DNA from: Streptomyces wedmorensis
GTDB lineage: Bacteria > Actinomycetota > Actinomycetes > Streptomycetales > Streptomycetaceae
DNA: 64,000 nt
Reading direction: 5' to 3'
Assembly: GCF_000716445.1 (NCBI RefSeq)
Contig: NZ_JNWK01000017.1
Location: 1-64,000 of the forward strand
Below the pieces are notes generated by a model. The model was not told the origin of the DNA. It worked only from the letters and a program-made list of their open reading frames with translations, and made no database searches. Positions 33,257-43,535 of the stretch are shown piece after piece (the first letter of the stretch is position 1; the number at the start of each line of letters is the position of its first letter). The position numbers and the translations under genes were made by a program.

Positions 33257-36200
33257 CTAGGGCATGTAGATGACGTCGATCTTCCCCGCGAGTTCGGGGG
33301 TGTCGGCGACCATGTGCCGGAATGCGGTGGCCGCCTCCGGGGAACTCACGTAGTACACGATGGGCGTGTACGTGTCGTCGACCGCCGACTTCGCTCCGGC
33401 GACCTGGGCCTTGGCCTCCTTGATCGGCGCGGTGACAAAGAACTTGAACTTGCCGGTCGCGGAGTCGATGACACCGCTGTCGCTCCAGAACTTCGCGTCG
33501 ATCAGCTTGCCGTTCTGGTAGCCGTCGAGCTTCACGTACTCGCCCGAACGGCCCGCCACCGGGTACTTCATCTTGAGCTTGTAGACGAAGCCCGCCGGCA
33601 CACCACCGGTGACCCGCAACTGGTACGCGGCCGCGGCGGCCTCCATGCCCTCGTTCTCCGCAGCCCAGAATCCGGGCCCGTTCAGGCCGCCGACCCAGCA
33701 GCCGGGGCCGGTTCCGCCACCGCTGCCGGAACTGGCGGCGGAGAAGGACGCGACCTTGAAGGTCGCCGTGTCGACCTTCTCGCAGGCCTCGTTGAGCTTG
33801 CGGACGACACGGCCGACCATGCCCTGCACCGCTGCCTCGGTCAGACCGATGGAGCGGAGCGCCAGCCAGGCGTCGGTGAAACCGATGCCGGTCTTGAGCG
33901 CGGCGTCCATCGCGGTCACCGCGGCCTTGGCCGACCTGAACAGGGCGCCGGCGACGAACCAGCCCGCCGCCCAGGCGCAGTCACCCCAGCTTCCGCCCGA
34001 GATACCCGGCGTGATCAGCTTGGCACAGCCGATGAAGTCGCCGAGCAGGACGTCGATCGGATCGATGCCCGAGTTGAACTGGGTCATCGTCAGGACGGTG
34101 GTGAGCCGCTCGGTCGTGGGCTCCTCCGACACGTCGGGGCCGAGGTAGGTCGTGTCCGCGTCCGGGCAGCTGCCGCTGTAGGTCCCCGGCGCCGCCAGAC
34201 ACATGAACAGGTCGACGTGCGACTTGTAGGTGACGGTCGCCGTGATCTTGCAGTCCCCGATGTGGATGATCGGGTTGCAGTTCTCCTTGACGACGTTCTG
34301 CGGCTCGCCGATGTACTCGATGTGGTCGAGGACCGCCCAGACCCCACCGATTCCGGTGGTGACGCCCTGCTGGATCTGCTCGTTGTTGCCGGCCGTCTCG
34401 GTGCGGTCGGCGGCGGCCTGGGCCTCCTCCGCCGCGCTCCTGGCGTTGGCCGCGGCCGTCTCGGCCGCCGTCGCGTCCGCCTCCGCCTGGGTGGCGGTGG
34501 CACGGGCGCTCGCGGCGTCCTCCTCGGCCTTGGTGGCCGCGGCACGGGCCGAAGCGGCGTCCTTCTCCGCCTCGGTGGCGGCGGCGTCCGCCGCGTTGGC
34601 GTCCGCCTGCGCGTCCGAGGCCGCCGACGACGCCATCACCGCGTCCTCGCCGGCCGCCATCGCCCAGGCATCGGCACGACCCGCCGCAGCCTGGGCCTCC
34701 TTGGCGTCCTTCGCCGCCTGCGCGGCCGAGGCCTGGGCCCGCTGGTACGCCTTGGCGGCGCGGGACGCGTCGGCCGCTGCCGACGCCGAGGCCTGGGCCG
34801 CCAGCTTCATGTCGGCGGCGGCCTGTTCGGCCAGGGCCTTCGCCTCGGCGGAGAACCCTTCGGCCTGGTTGGCCGTGGCGGCGGCCGCCGCGGCCTGCTG
34901 CTGCGCGATCGTCAGCGACTGCTGGCCGGTCAGCACCGCGAACGCCGCGGAACTGTCGACCTCCTGGAACGGACCGCCGAGCGAGATCGCCTCGTTCGCC
35001 GGCTTGTTCACCGCGGCGGCCGAGTCACGGGCGGCCAGCGAGGACTGCACGGCCGCGAGCGCCTTGCCCGCGGTCGTCGCGGCCCAGGCAGCGGTCTGCG
35101 CCGCTTCCGAACGAGCCGCGGCCGCCTCGGTCTTGGCGACCTTGGCAGCGGCGGATGCCTTCGCGGACTCTTCCTTGGCACCCTTCGCGTCGGCCGCGGC
35201 CGCCTCCGACGCGTCGATCGCCTCGGCCGCCGCCGCGTGGGCAGCGGCTGCGGAACCGGCCGCGATCCAGTACGACGCCCAGGCGCTGTCGGCCGCCGCC
35301 TTGGCGCGGGACGCGGAGCCCTGCGCCTTGGTGGCCGCCTCGCGGGCGCTGGTGGCAGCGGCCGTGGCCGCGTTCGCCGCCGCGCGGGCACTGGTCGCCG
35401 CCGTCGTCGCCTCGTTCGCGGCGGAACGGGCGTCGGTGGCAGCGGTGCGGGCCGCGTCGGCGGCGTCCGTACCGTCCTGGGCGATGGCGTGGGCCTCCAG
35501 GGCCGCCGCCTTCGCGTTCAGCGAGTCCCGACGCTGCTCGGCCTCAAGGGCCTTGTCGCGGGCCGCGACCGCGTCGCGCTCCGCCTGCTCGGCGTCACCG
35601 CGACGAGCCGACGCGGTGGCTCCGGCCACCTCGGCCGAGGCACGGGCGTCGCTCGCGATACGGCCCTGGGCGACGGCGTCGGCCTCGTAGCCGGCCGCCT
35701 TGTCCCGCTCGCGCTCGGCGGTGGCCCGGTAGGCCGCCGCGTTCGCACGCTCAAGCTCGGCGACCGCGCGCGACGCCTGCGCGTCGGCGGCCGCCTTCTT
35801 CGCGTCCTGCTCCTCCGCGAGGGCCTTCTCCTTGGCCTTCTTCGCGGTCTCCGCGTTCGCCGCGGCCGAGGCCGCGTAGGCGTCGGCGCTGTCCGCGGCG
35901 GCCTTCGCCTGGGCAGCGGCCTCCTGCGCGGCGATACGGCGGAACTCGGTGTTGACCGCGTGCGCCTCGGTCTTCGCGAGGGCGAGGAGCGCCTCCGACG
36001 TCGACACGGTGGCGTTCGCGGCGTTGAGGGCCGTCTCGGTCGCCTTGGAGGCGGCCGTCGCGGCGGCACCCGAAGCGCGCGCGACCTGGACGGACTGCTG
36101 GGCGTACATCAGGCCACGACCGCGCGGCACCTCGGCGGCGTCCGCGATCGTCCAGGCCTGCTGCTGTCCGGTCACCGCGCGCTGGGCGGCGGCGTTGGCG

Positions 36201-39200
36201 GCGGTGGCCTGGGCCTTGGCCGTGGCGACCAGTGCCTGGACCTTGCCTCGGGCGTTGGCGAGGTCCGCCTTCGCCTGGTCGAAGAGGGCCTGCTTCGGCT
36301 TGAGGATGTGGTCCGGGTCGGCCTCCAGCTTGTCGTGCCAGTACTTCTGCCAGCGCAGGGCCTGGTCCGCGCGCCACGCCTGGCCGATGGCCTCGATCAT
36401 GGCGGCGGTGGCGGCCCGGGTCGCTGCGGCGGCGTCGGCCTCGGCCTGCATGATGACGGCGCGGGGCGCGGCCTGGCCGGCGTACTCCGCCTCCCATTCG
36501 GCGGAGGCCTGGGAGACGGCCTCGCTCAGGGAGTTGCGCGGGTCGACCGGGTCGGCGTGGTTGCAGGTGGCCCAGGACTGCTTGAGGCTCTCGACCTCGA
36601 CGCGGAACTCGGGCGTGCCCTCGGCGATCTTGCCGGCCGGGAAGCCGCCGTACCGCAGGTAGGTGGCGATGTCGGAGGCCGTGGTGCCGCCGAAGTACCG
36701 GGTGTTGTGGACGTTGGAGTCCCGCAGCATGAAGTCCGCCGCGAAGTCGTTCCAGCTGTCCTTGCCGCGGTTCTGCTCGGTGATCTGCCGGGCCTTGGCG
36801 ACGGCTTCGGGGCTCGCGTTGGTGTGCGCGTCCCAGCCGATGCGGTCGGCCAGCTTCGCCTGGGTGGCGGCGGTGTAGGCGCTGATGTCGGCGCCGAACT
36901 CCGGTGCGTGCAGCGTGATCCCGTCGTCGAACGAGCTCATCGCGTACGGCTTGTTGGCGTCCTCCAGGATCGCCTTCTGGGCCGCGAAGGCGTCCAGGTA
37001 GGCGTAACCCGCCTGGCGGTCCTGGTCGTTGGCCTGACCCAGGGGCATGAAGCCGATCCAGCCGCGCTCGCCGATGACGGCTTCGAGCTCGGCGTTGCCG
37101 CCGGTCAGCCCCTGGATGGCCAGGGCCTTCGTCTTGGCTCCGCCCGCGTGCAGGGCGACTCCGGCGAGGCACCGGTTGAGGCGCGGGGTGGAGCGGACGT
37201 CGCTGATGACGGCGGTGAGCTCGTTGAGCCGGCGCAGGGCGTCGTCGGCGTCGCGGAAGATCGTCCGCATGCCGTCGGAGACCTTCTCGATCGCCGTGGC
37301 GAGCGCCGGGATACGGCCCACGATCACGGCCGACGACGGGACGTCGACCAGCGCCCACAGGCAGTCGTCGACGTCCGAGCCGGCCAGGCAGGCCTTCACC
37401 TTGGCGGGGTCGAGCTGCTCGAAGAGGATCCGGCCGCCGTTCGCGGTCGCCCACTCGACGACGTCGACGGAGACGGCCGCGATGCCCTCGCGGTAGTCGT
37501 CGACACAGGTCTGGCCACAGGCGTCGAGGAGGATCTCCTCCTCCCGCTCGCCCAGGACCGGCCAGTTGGACGCGCCGCCCTTGATGGGCGTGGTGCCCTC
37601 GGCGAGCGCGCCCTTGTGGGCGGCCTCGTTCTTCTCGCGCTGCTCCTCTTCGGCCTTCCTCGCGGCCTCCTCGGCGGCGGTGCTGTCGCCCGTCGCGTCG
37701 CCGGCCTTGGTCTCGGCGTCCTTGGCGTCCTGTTCGGCCTTGGCCGCCTTCTCCGCGGCGTCCTTGGCCGCTTCGGCGGACCGGCCGGCCTTCTCGTTCG
37801 CCTCGGCCGCGTGCTTCTCGGCGTCGGTGGCCTCTCGGTCGGCCTCGGTGGCGGCGCTGCTCGCCTCGCTCGCGGTGAGGCGGGCGGACGCGGCGTCGTC
37901 GCCGGCCTGTTCGGCGTGGCCGGCGGCGGCGTCGGAGGCGGTCTTCGCACCCGTCCGCGCGTCGGCGGCCTCGGCCGCGGACGCCTGGGCGCGGGTCACG
38001 GCCTCGGCGGCGCGGACTGAGTCCACGGCCGCCGCGGCGGCGGCCTCGGCGGCGAGCTTCGCGTCGCCGGTCGCCTGAGCGGCGGTCTGCTGCGCGGACT
38101 CGGCGGCCTGCGCGGCCTGCGCGGCCTTGGCCTCGGCGGCGGCGGCCTGCTGCTCGGCGACCGTCTTGGACGACTGGCCGATCAGCACGGCGAACGCGGC
38201 CGCGCTGTCCTTCTCCCGGTACGGCGCGCCGTACGAGATGGCGTCACCGGCGGCGCTGCCCGCGGCCGTGGCGCTGTCGCGGGCGGCGAGCGCGGCCTGA
38301 CCGGCGGCGTAGGCGCGGCCTGCGGCCGCCCCCGCCGACTTCACGGCCTCGGCTGCCCCGGTCCCGGCGGCGATGGACTCCTGCTCGGCCTTCTTGGCGA
38401 GCCCGGTGGCGTTCTCCGACGCGGTGGCGGCGTTGTCGGCGCGGATCGCCGCGTCCTGCGACGCGTCGAGGGCGACGGCCGCGGCGGCGTGCGCGGTGGA
38501 CGCCTCGCCGAGGGAGGTGTTGTACGCCGACCAGGCGGCGCCGGCGCTCGCCTTGGCGCGCTCGGCGGCGCCTTCCGCCGTGGTGGCGGCGGAGCGGGCC
38601 GTGACGGCGGCGGCGGTCGCCTGGTCCGCGGCGGTCTGCGCGGCGGTGGCGGCCGTGGCGGCCTCGTCGGCGGCCGTACGAGCCGCGGTCGCGGCCGTAC
38701 GGGTCTCGGCGGCGGCCGCGGTGCCCTCGGCGGCGGTGGCCGCGGCTTCGAGGGCGGCGGCGCGGGCGGCGGTGGCCTGCTTGGCCCGGAGCGCCTGGAT
38801 CGCCTTCTCGCGGGCGGTCTGCGCCGCCTTGGCCTTAGCGTCGGCGAGCGTCCGCTTGGCCTTGGCGTCGGTGGTGGCGGTACCGGCGGCCGTGTCGGCG
38901 GTGGTCGCCGCCGTCCGCTGGGTGGCGGCGCGCTGCTCGGCGGTCACGGCCTTGGCGCGCTCGGCGGCGGCCTTGGCGCGGGAGGCGACGGCGGTGGCCT
39001 GCTCCGTCTGGGCCTTGGCACGCTCGGCGGCCGCGGTGCCGGCGGCGGCCTTCGCCTTGTCGCGCTTGTCCTCGGCCGTCGTACGGGCGGCCTTGGCGGT
39101 GGCGGCGCTCTCGGCGGCGGCCGTGGCGTTGGCCTCGGCGCTGTCGGCGGCGGCCTTCGCCTGGGCGGCGGCCTCCTGGGCGGCGACGCGGCGGAACTCG

Positions 39201-40630
39201 GTGTCGATCGCGGCCGACTCGGTCTTCGCCTTGGCGAGCAGCGTGTCGCTGGTGGCGATCGTCGCGTTGGCGGCGTTCAGCGCGGTCTCGGCGGCCTTGG
39301 CGGCGGCCGCGGTGACGGCGGCGGAAGCGCGGGCGACCTGGACCGACTGCTGCGCGTACATCAGGCCACGGCCGCGCGGGACGCCGGTCGCGTCGGCGAC
39401 GCCCCAGGCCTCCTGCTGCGCGGTGGCGGCCGTCTGCGCGGCGGCCGCCGCCTTGGCGGCCTGCGCCTTGGCGGAGGTGACGAGGGCGGCGGCCTTGGTC
39501 CTGGCCTCCGCCAGGTCGGCCGTGCCCTTGTCGTAGAAGGCCTGGTCGGGCTTGTCCAGGATGGTGTTCGGGTCCTGGGCGAGCTTGTCCGCCCAGTACT
39601 TGCGCCAGGTCAGGACCTGGTCGGCGAACCAGGCCTGCTCGATGGTCTGGATCATCAGGTCGGTGGCCTGGTGGGCCGCCACCGAGGCCTCGACCTCGGC
39701 CTTGACGATCGTGGCGCGCTGGGTGGCCTGGCCGGCGTACTCCTGCTCCCACTCGACCATCGCGTTCATGACGGGCTCGTTGAGCTGGCGTCGCGGGTCG
39801 ACCGGGTTCTGCCAGTCACAGCCGGCCCAGGCCTGCTTGAGGTCCTCGACCTCGACGCGGTAGGCGGCGGAGTCCTTGGCGGGGGCCTCGAAGGCGAAGC
39901 CGCCGCGCCTCAGGTAGGCGGCGATGTCGCTGGAGGTCGTACCGCCGAAGTAGTCCCAGGAGACCTCGCTGTCCCGCAGCATGCTGTTGGCGGCCCAGTC
40001 GTGCCAGTCGTCCTTGCCGCGGTTCTCCTCCATGACGGCGCGGGCGCGGGCGACGGCCTCGGGGCCGGCCTTGCTGTGCTCGTCCTTGCCGAGGCGCCAG
40101 GCCAGCTCGGTCTGGGCGGTGACGGCGTGGCGGGTGATCTCGTAGGCGAAGCTCGGTGCGTGCCACTCCATCTGGTCGCTGGCCCACGCCGACTCGCGGT
40201 AGGGCTTGTTGGCCTCGTCGAGCGCGGTGGTACGCGCCGTCTGCGCGGCGAACAGGACGTCCCTCGCGTCCTTGTCGGCGTCGGAGGCCACGCCCAGGGG
40301 GCCGTAGCCGATCCAGCCGCGGTCGCCGATGGCCTCGCGGAGCTGCTCCTCGGTGCCGGTGAGCCCCTCGACGGCCTTGGCCTTCATGAGGGGGCCGCCG
40401 ACGTGCAGCGCGACGCCGGCGAGGCAGCGGTCGAGCCGCCGGTCCTCGCCGACGCTGTTGCGGGAGTAGCCGGTGTCCGTCTCGGGGGCCGTCTCGGCGG
40501 CGGCGGGCGGTGCCTGGACGAGGCCGGTGAGTACGGCCGACGCGGTGACCAGCGCGGTGGCACTGGTGGCCCTGGTGAGGGCGTCCCGCATGCGACGCCG
40601 GCGTCTGCCGACGTCTCTGAACATGGACAT
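33257..40630 (-). CDS. Giant secreted polymorphic toxin, nuclease-fold C-terminus
   Basis: About 2457 residues. An Arg-rich n-region and hydrophobic segment ending near APPAAA form a signal peptide. A conserved module (CLAGVALH, RGWIGYGPLG, RDSEVSWDYFGGTTSSDIAA) occurs twice, about 3.26 kb apart, each followed by some 650 residues of Ala-rich coiled coil. After GVTTGIGGVW comes a Cys-bearing linker. The last 150 residues look like a PD-(D/E)xK nuclease-fold toxin: YQLRVTG, Asp2369 in KLDGY, Asp2378 and Lys2380 in LIDAK. It probably acts as a contact- or export-dependent nuclease. ATG at 40630 is chosen; 40708 is possible. Confidence 0.85.
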   Translation of the reverse strand: MSMFRDVGRRRRRMRDALTRATSATALVTASAVLTGLVQAPPAAAETAPETDTGYSRNSVGEDRRLDRCLAGVALHVGGPLMKAKAVEGLTGTEEQLREAIGDRGWIGYGPLGVASDADKDARDVLFAAQTARTTALDEANKPYRESAWASDQMEWHAPSFAYEITRHAVTAQTELAWRLGKDEHSKAGPEAVARARAVMEENRGKDDWHDWAANSMLRDSEVSWDYFGGTTSSDIAAYLRRGGFAFEAPAKDSAAYRVEVEDLKQAWAGCDWQNPVDPRRQLNEPVMNAMVEWEQEYAGQATQRATIVKAEVEASVAAHQATDLMIQTIEQAWFADQVLTWRKYWADKLAQDPNTILDKPDQAFYDKGTADLAEARTKAAALVTSAKAQAAKAAAAAQTAATAQQEAWGVADATGVPRGRGLMYAQQSVQVARASAAVTAAAAKAAETALNAANATIATSDTLLAKAKTESAAIDTEFRRVAAQEAAAQAKAAADSAEANATAAAESAATAKAARTTAEDKRDKAKAAAGTAAAERAKAQTEQATAVASRAKAAAERAKAVTAEQRAATQRTAATTADTAAGTATTDAKAKRTLADAKAKAAQTAREKAIQALRAKQATAARAAALEAAATAAEGTAAAAETRTAATAARTAADEAATAATAAQTAADQATAAAVTARSAATTAEGAAERAKASAGAAWSAYNTSLGEASTAHAAAAVALDASQDAAIRADNAATASENATGLAKKAEQESIAAGTGAAEAVKSAGAAAGRAYAAGQAALAARDSATAAGSAAGDAISYGAPYREKDSAAAFAVLIGQSSKTVAEQQAAAAEAKAAQAAQAAESAQQTAAQATGDAKLAAEAAAAAAVDSVRAAEAVTRAQASAAEAADARTGAKTASDAAAGHAEQAGDDAASARLTASEASSAATEADREATDAEKHAAEANEKAGRSAEAAKDAAEKAAKAEQDAKDAETKAGDATGDSTAAEEAARKAEEEQREKNEAAHKGALAEGTTPIKGGASNWPVLGEREEEILLDACGQTCVDDYREGIAAVSVDVVEWATANGGRILFEQLDPAKVKACLAGSDVDDCLWALVDVPSSAVIVGRIPALATAIEKVSDGMRTIFRDADDALRRLNELTAVISDVRSTPRLNRCLAGVALHAGGAKTKALAIQGLTGGNAELEAVIGERGWIGFMPLGQANDQDRQAGYAYLDAFAAQKAILEDANKPYAMSSFDDGITLHAPEFGADISAYTAATQAKLADRIGWDAHTNASPEAVAKARQITEQNRGKDSWNDFAADFMLRDSNVHNTRYFGGTTASDIATYLRYGGFPAGKIAEGTPEFRVEVESLKQSWATCNHADPVDPRNSLSEAVSQASAEWEAEYAGQAAPRAVIMQAEADAAAATRAATAAMIEAIGQAWRADQALRWQKYWHDKLEADPDHILKPKQALFDQAKADLANARGKVQALVATAKAQATAANAAAQRAVTGQQQAWTIADAAEVPRGRGLMYAQQSVQVARASGAAATAASKATETALNAANATVSTSEALLALAKTEAHAVNTEFRRIAAQEAAAQAKAAADSADAYAASAAANAETAKKAKEKALAEEQDAKKAAADAQASRAVAELERANAAAYRATAERERDKAAGYEADAVAQGRIASDARASAEVAGATASARRGDAEQAERDAVAARDKALEAEQRRDSLNAKAAALEAHAIAQDGTDAADAARTAATDARSAANEATTAATSARAAANAATAAATSAREAATKAQGSASRAKAAADSAWASYWIAAGSAAAAHAAAAEAIDASEAAAADAKGAKEESAKASAAAKVAKTEAAAARSEAAQTAAWAATTAGKALAAVQSSLAARDSAAAVNKPANEAISLGGPFQEVDSSAAFAVLTGQQSLTIAQQQAAAAAATANQAEGFSAEAKALAEQAAADMKLAAQASASAAADASRAAKAYQRAQASAAQAAKDAKEAQAAAGRADAWAMAAGEDAVMASSAASDAQADANAADAAATEAEKDAASARAAATKAEEDAASARATATQAEADATAAETAAANARSAAEEAQAAADRTETAGNNEQIQQGVTTGIGGVWAVLDHIEYIGEPQNVVKENCNPIIHIGDCKITATVTYKSHVDLFMCLAAPGTYSGSCPDADTTYLGPDVSEEPTTERLTTVLTMTQFNSGIDPIDVLLGDFIGCAKLITPGISGGSWGDCAWAAGWFVAGALFRSAKAAVTAMDAALKTGIGFTDAWLALRSIGLTEAAVQGMVGRVVRKLNEACEKVDTATFKVASFSAASSGSGGGTGPGCWVGGLNGPGFWAAENEGMEAAAAAYQLRVTGGVPAGFVYKLKMKYPVAGRSGEYVKLDGYQNGKLIDAKFWSDSGVIDSATGKFKFFVTAPIKEAKAQVAGAKSAVDDTYTPIVYYVSSPEAATAFRHMVADTPELAGKIDVIYMP

Positions 40631-40981
40631 GTCGCCTGACAATCTCTCGATCGCGAGGCAGTGCTTCGACAGGGGCATGACAGAGGGCGACTTGCCGTCG
40701 GGCGGCATCCCCCCTGCTCACGGCACGTGCCGGCACTCGGCTCTCCCCATGAACCGGCACTGCCGCTTACGCCGCGACGATGCCACGCCCGCCCCCGCCA
40801 GTGAAGATCAAATATTCTGGACCAAGTACGCGCGGGCCCTCAGTACCGGACAAAGCAACCCCGCAATTGATCATCTTGTTACCCGGCGTAAAGAACGCAG
40901 GTCGGACGTTCTCCGTCTCGCATCCCAAGACATTCCCGTCACCACGGAATGACAGGAACAAATCGAGGGTTGACACATGTC
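40631..40981. other. 351-bp divergent promoter region
   Basis: Between the giant toxin and the MFS gene. The stretch 40800-40960 is markedly AT-richer than its surroundings (AGATCAAATATTCTGG and others) and probably holds both promoters. GGCACGTGCC at about 40722 is a perfect palindrome. No gene is supported. Confidence 0.5.
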
Positions 40982-42244
40982 ATGCCCTCTCCCTCCGCCG
41001 AGCCCACCCCACCCGCCACCGACACCCCACCCACCGGCCGCATGCCACTGGCCGTCCACATCCTCGGGCTCTCGGTCTTCGCGCTCGGCACGAGCGAATT
41101 CATGCTGTCCGGACTCCTGCCGCCGATCGCGGAGGACATGGGCGTCTCCATCCCGAGCGCCGGACTCCTCATATCCGCCTTCGCGATCGGCATGGTCGTC
41201 GGCGCGCCCCTGCTCGCCGTCGCCACGCTCCGGCTCCCCCGCAAGACCACCCTGGTCACCCTCATCACCGTCTTCGGCCTCGGCCAGGTCGCGGGCGCCC
41301 TCGCGCCGAACTACGCCGTGCTCTTCGCCTCCCGGATCGTGAGCGCGCTGGCCTGCGCCGGGTTCTGGGCGGTCGGCGCGGCCGTCGCCATCGCGATGGT
41401 GCCGGTCGGCGCGCGGGCCCGGGCCATGGCCGTCATGATCGGCGGCCTGTCCATCGCCAACGTCCTCGGCGTCCCCGCGGGCGCTTTCCTCGGCGAGCAC
41501 CTCGGCTGGCGCTCGGCGTTCTGGGCGGTCGGCGCGGCCTCCGCGATCGCGCTCGTCGGCGTGGTGACCCGCATCCCGCACATCCCGCCGCCCGAGACGA
41601 AGCCCCGCCTCAAGCGCGAGGTGACCATCTACCGCGACCGCCAGGTCGTCCTCTCGGTCGCCGTCACCGCCCTCGCCGCCGGCGGCGTCTTCTGCGCCTT
41701 CTCCTACCTCGCCCCGCTCCTCACCGACGTCTCCGGACTCGACGAGAGCTGGGTGTCGGCCGTCCTCGCGCTCTTCGGCATCGGCGCCGTCGTCGGCACG
41801 ACGATCGGCGGCCGCGTCGCCGACGCCCACCTCTTCGGCGTGCTGCTCAGCGGCATCGCCGCCTCCACCGTCTTCCTCGTGGCCCTGGCCGTCCTCGCCT
41901 CCAGCCCGGCCGCCACGGTCGTGCTGACGTTCCTCCTCGGCGTGTCGACCTTCTACACGGCCCCGGCCCTCAACGCCCGCATGTTCAACGTCGCCGGCGC
42001 CGCCCCCACCCTCGCCGGCGCCACCACCACCGCCGCCTTCAACCTCGGCAACACCGGCGGCCCCTGGCTCGGCGGCACCGTCATCGACGCAGGCCTCGGC
42101 TTCGCCTCCACCGCCTGGGCCGGCGCCGCGATGACCACCCTCGGCCTCGCGACGGCCGCCCTCGCGCTCAAGCTCCACAAGTCGCCGTCCCGCCTGGTGG
42201 CTTCCGGCACCCCGGCGAAGCAGAAGGCCGTATCGTCCCGCTGA
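40982..42244 (+). CDS. Cmx/CmrA-type MFS efflux transporter
   Basis: 420 residues, 12 membrane segments. Signature of the Cmx/CmlR chloramphenicol-efflux branch: HILGLSVFALGTSEFMLSGL, LLISAFAIGMVVGAPLLAV and GVPAGAFLGEHLGWRSAFW. It probably expels chloramphenicol or similar drugs. ATG at 40982 follows GAGGG at a somewhat long distance; ATG at 40949 is in frame. It lies just upstream of an ABM monooxygenase and a chloramphenicol-phosphotransferase-like gene, which supports a resistance role. Confidence 0.88.
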   Translation: MPSPSAEPTPPATDTPPTGRMPLAVHILGLSVFALGTSEFMLSGLLPPIAEDMGVSIPSAGLLISAFAIGMVVGAPLLAVATLRLPRKTTLVTLITVFGLGQVAGALAPNYAVLFASRIVSALACAGFWAVGAAVAIAMVPVGARARAMAVMIGGLSIANVLGVPAGAFLGEHLGWRSAFWAVGAASAIALVGVVTRIPHIPPPETKPRLKREVTIYRDRQVVLSVAVTALAAGGVFCAFSYLAPLLTDVSGLDESWVSAVLALFGIGAVVGTTIGGRVADAHLFGVLLSGIAASTVFLVALAVLASSPAATVVLTFLLGVSTFYTAPALNARMFNVAGAAPTLAGATTTAAFNLGNTGGPWLGGTVIDAGLGFASTAWAGAAMTTLGLATAALALKLHKSPSRLVASGTPAKQKAVSSR

Positions 42245-42273
42245 CATCGCGTACGCGCCCACGGGGGGAATCC

Positions 42274-42579
42274 GTGACCACCAGCAGCACCGCCGTCACC
42301 GTCATCGCACGACTCCGGGCCGCACCGGGCCAGGAGGCCGCCGTCCGCCGCCAGGCCCTCTCACTCGTCGCCCCGGCCCTCGCCGAACCCGGGTGCCTCT
42401 CGTACCGCCCGTACGAGGACCCGCTGGAGCCCGGTTCCTGGATCGTCGTCGAGGAGTGGACCGACCGCGCCGCCTTCGACGCCCACCTCCGCAGCCCCCA
42501 CCTGGCGGCGGCGATGGCCGCCGGACCGGAGCTGCTCAGCGGCCCACCGCAGGAGACGGTGCTCGTACGGGCCGACTGA
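42274..42579 (+). CDS. Antibiotic biosynthesis monooxygenase (ABM) domain protein
   Basis: 101 residues with the ABM ferredoxin-like fold: [49 protein letters not shown]. Small ABM proteins act as cofactor-free oxygenases or quinone-binding proteins. GTG start with GGGGGGAA upstream, 29 bp after the MFS stop, so co-transcription is likely. Confidence 0.88.
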   Translation: MTTSSTAVTVIARLRAAPGQEAAVRRQALSLVAPALAEPGCLSYRPYEDPLEPGSWIVVEEWTDRAAFDAHLRSPHLAAAMAAGPELLSGPPQETVLVRAD

Positions 42580-42622
42580 AAACCCGCTGCGGACCCGCCC
42601 GGGGGTTCCGTACGGTGACACC

Positions 42623-43156
42623 GTGACGACGCGAATGATCATCCTCAACGGCGCCTCCAGCTCGGGGAAGTCCGGCATCGTGCGGTGCCTGCAGTCCGTA
42701 CTGCCCGACCCCTGGATGACGTTCGGATGCGATTCCTTCGTCGACGCCCTGCCCAAGAAGATGTGGTCCTCGGAGGGCGGGATCGTCTTCGGCGACGACG
42801 GCGGCGTCACCGTCGGCGAAGACTTCCGGCAGCTGGAGGCCGCCTGGGCGGAAGGCATCGCCACGATGGCCCGGGCCGGCGCCAGGATCGTCATCGACGA
42901 CGTCTTCCTCGGCGGCGCCGCCTCCCAGCAGCGCTGGCGCACCGTCCTCGGCGACCTCCCCGTCCTCTGGGTCGGCGTCCGCTGCGACCCCGCCACCGCC
43001 GCCGGCCGCGAGATCGCCCGCGGCGACCGCACCCCCGGCATGGCCGCCCAGCAGGCCCTCGTCGTCCACGAAGGCGTCCACTACGACCTCGAGATCGACA
43101 CCACCCACACCGAATCCCTGGCCTGCGCCCACACCATCGCGGCCCGCCTCGGCTGA
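42623..43156 (+). CDS. Chloramphenicol phosphotransferase-like kinase
   Basis: 177 residues. Walker A GASSSGKS at about 10-17, then [27 protein letters not shown] and [20 protein letters not shown] are the pattern of CPT, which phosphorylates the C3 hydroxyl of chloramphenicol for self-resistance in Streptomyces venezuelae. Other members phosphorylate unrelated small molecules. TACGGT 6 bases before the GTG suggests a leaderless transcript. Pairing with a Cmx-type pump strengthens the resistance assignment. Confidence 0.85.
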   Translation: MTTRMIILNGASSSGKSGIVRCLQSVLPDPWMTFGCDSFVDALPKKMWSSEGGIVFGDDGGVTVGEDFRQLEAAWAEGIATMARAGARIVIDDVFLGGAASQQRWRTVLGDLPVLWVGVRCDPATAAGREIARGDRTPGMAAQQALVVHEGVHYDLEIDTTHTESLACAHTIAARLG

Positions 43157-43227
43157 CCGGGCGTCCCGGCGCCGCCGGGACGCGGGGCGTCAGGCGGTGC
43201 GGAGAGTCAGGCCGCGTGGACGTCCCA

Positions 43228-43497
43228 TCAATCGGCGGACTTGTCACCCGTGGAGGTAACGGCGGACGGCAGCGGGTCGGCGACGAACGTGCCCAGGCCG
43301 ACTTCGCCCCGCGTCCACCCTTGCTCCCGTACGTGCCGCATGGCCTTCGCCGCCGTCGCGTTCACCACGCCGAACTCCTGGGCGATCTCCAGCGTGGACG
43401 GTACACGGCTCCCCGGAGGGTAGGTCCCGCCCTCGATGCGCCGGATGATCTCCGCGGCGATCTGCCTCCACAGGGGGCGGGTGCGATCAAGATCCAT
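43228..43497 (-). CDS. Small GntR-family regulator
   Basis: 89 residues forming a bare GntR winged helix: RTRPLWRQIAAEIIRRIEGG, YPPGSRVPSTLEIAQEFGVV, AAKAMRHVREQGW, GLGTFV. There is no effector domain. ATG at 43497 gives the usual family start; GTG at 43518 is possible. It is divergent from a Streptomyces-type small gene, with GTGGATAAC-type repeats between them. Confidence 0.85.
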   Translation of the reverse strand: MDLDRTRPLWRQIAAEIIRRIEGGTYPPGSRVPSTLEIAQEFGVVNATAAKAMRHVREQGWTRGEVGLGTFVADPLPSAVTSTGDKSAD

Positions 43498-43535
43498 GAA
43501 GCCAGCGTGGGTGACCACAGCTTTCCGCGCATCCG

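Noticed and set aside
33164..38020. 1618-codon open frame antisense to the giant toxin
   Set aside because: It is a GC-driven shadow: composition is Gly/Arg/Val-rich without motifs, and the minus strand carries the conserved modules, signal peptide and toxin tip.
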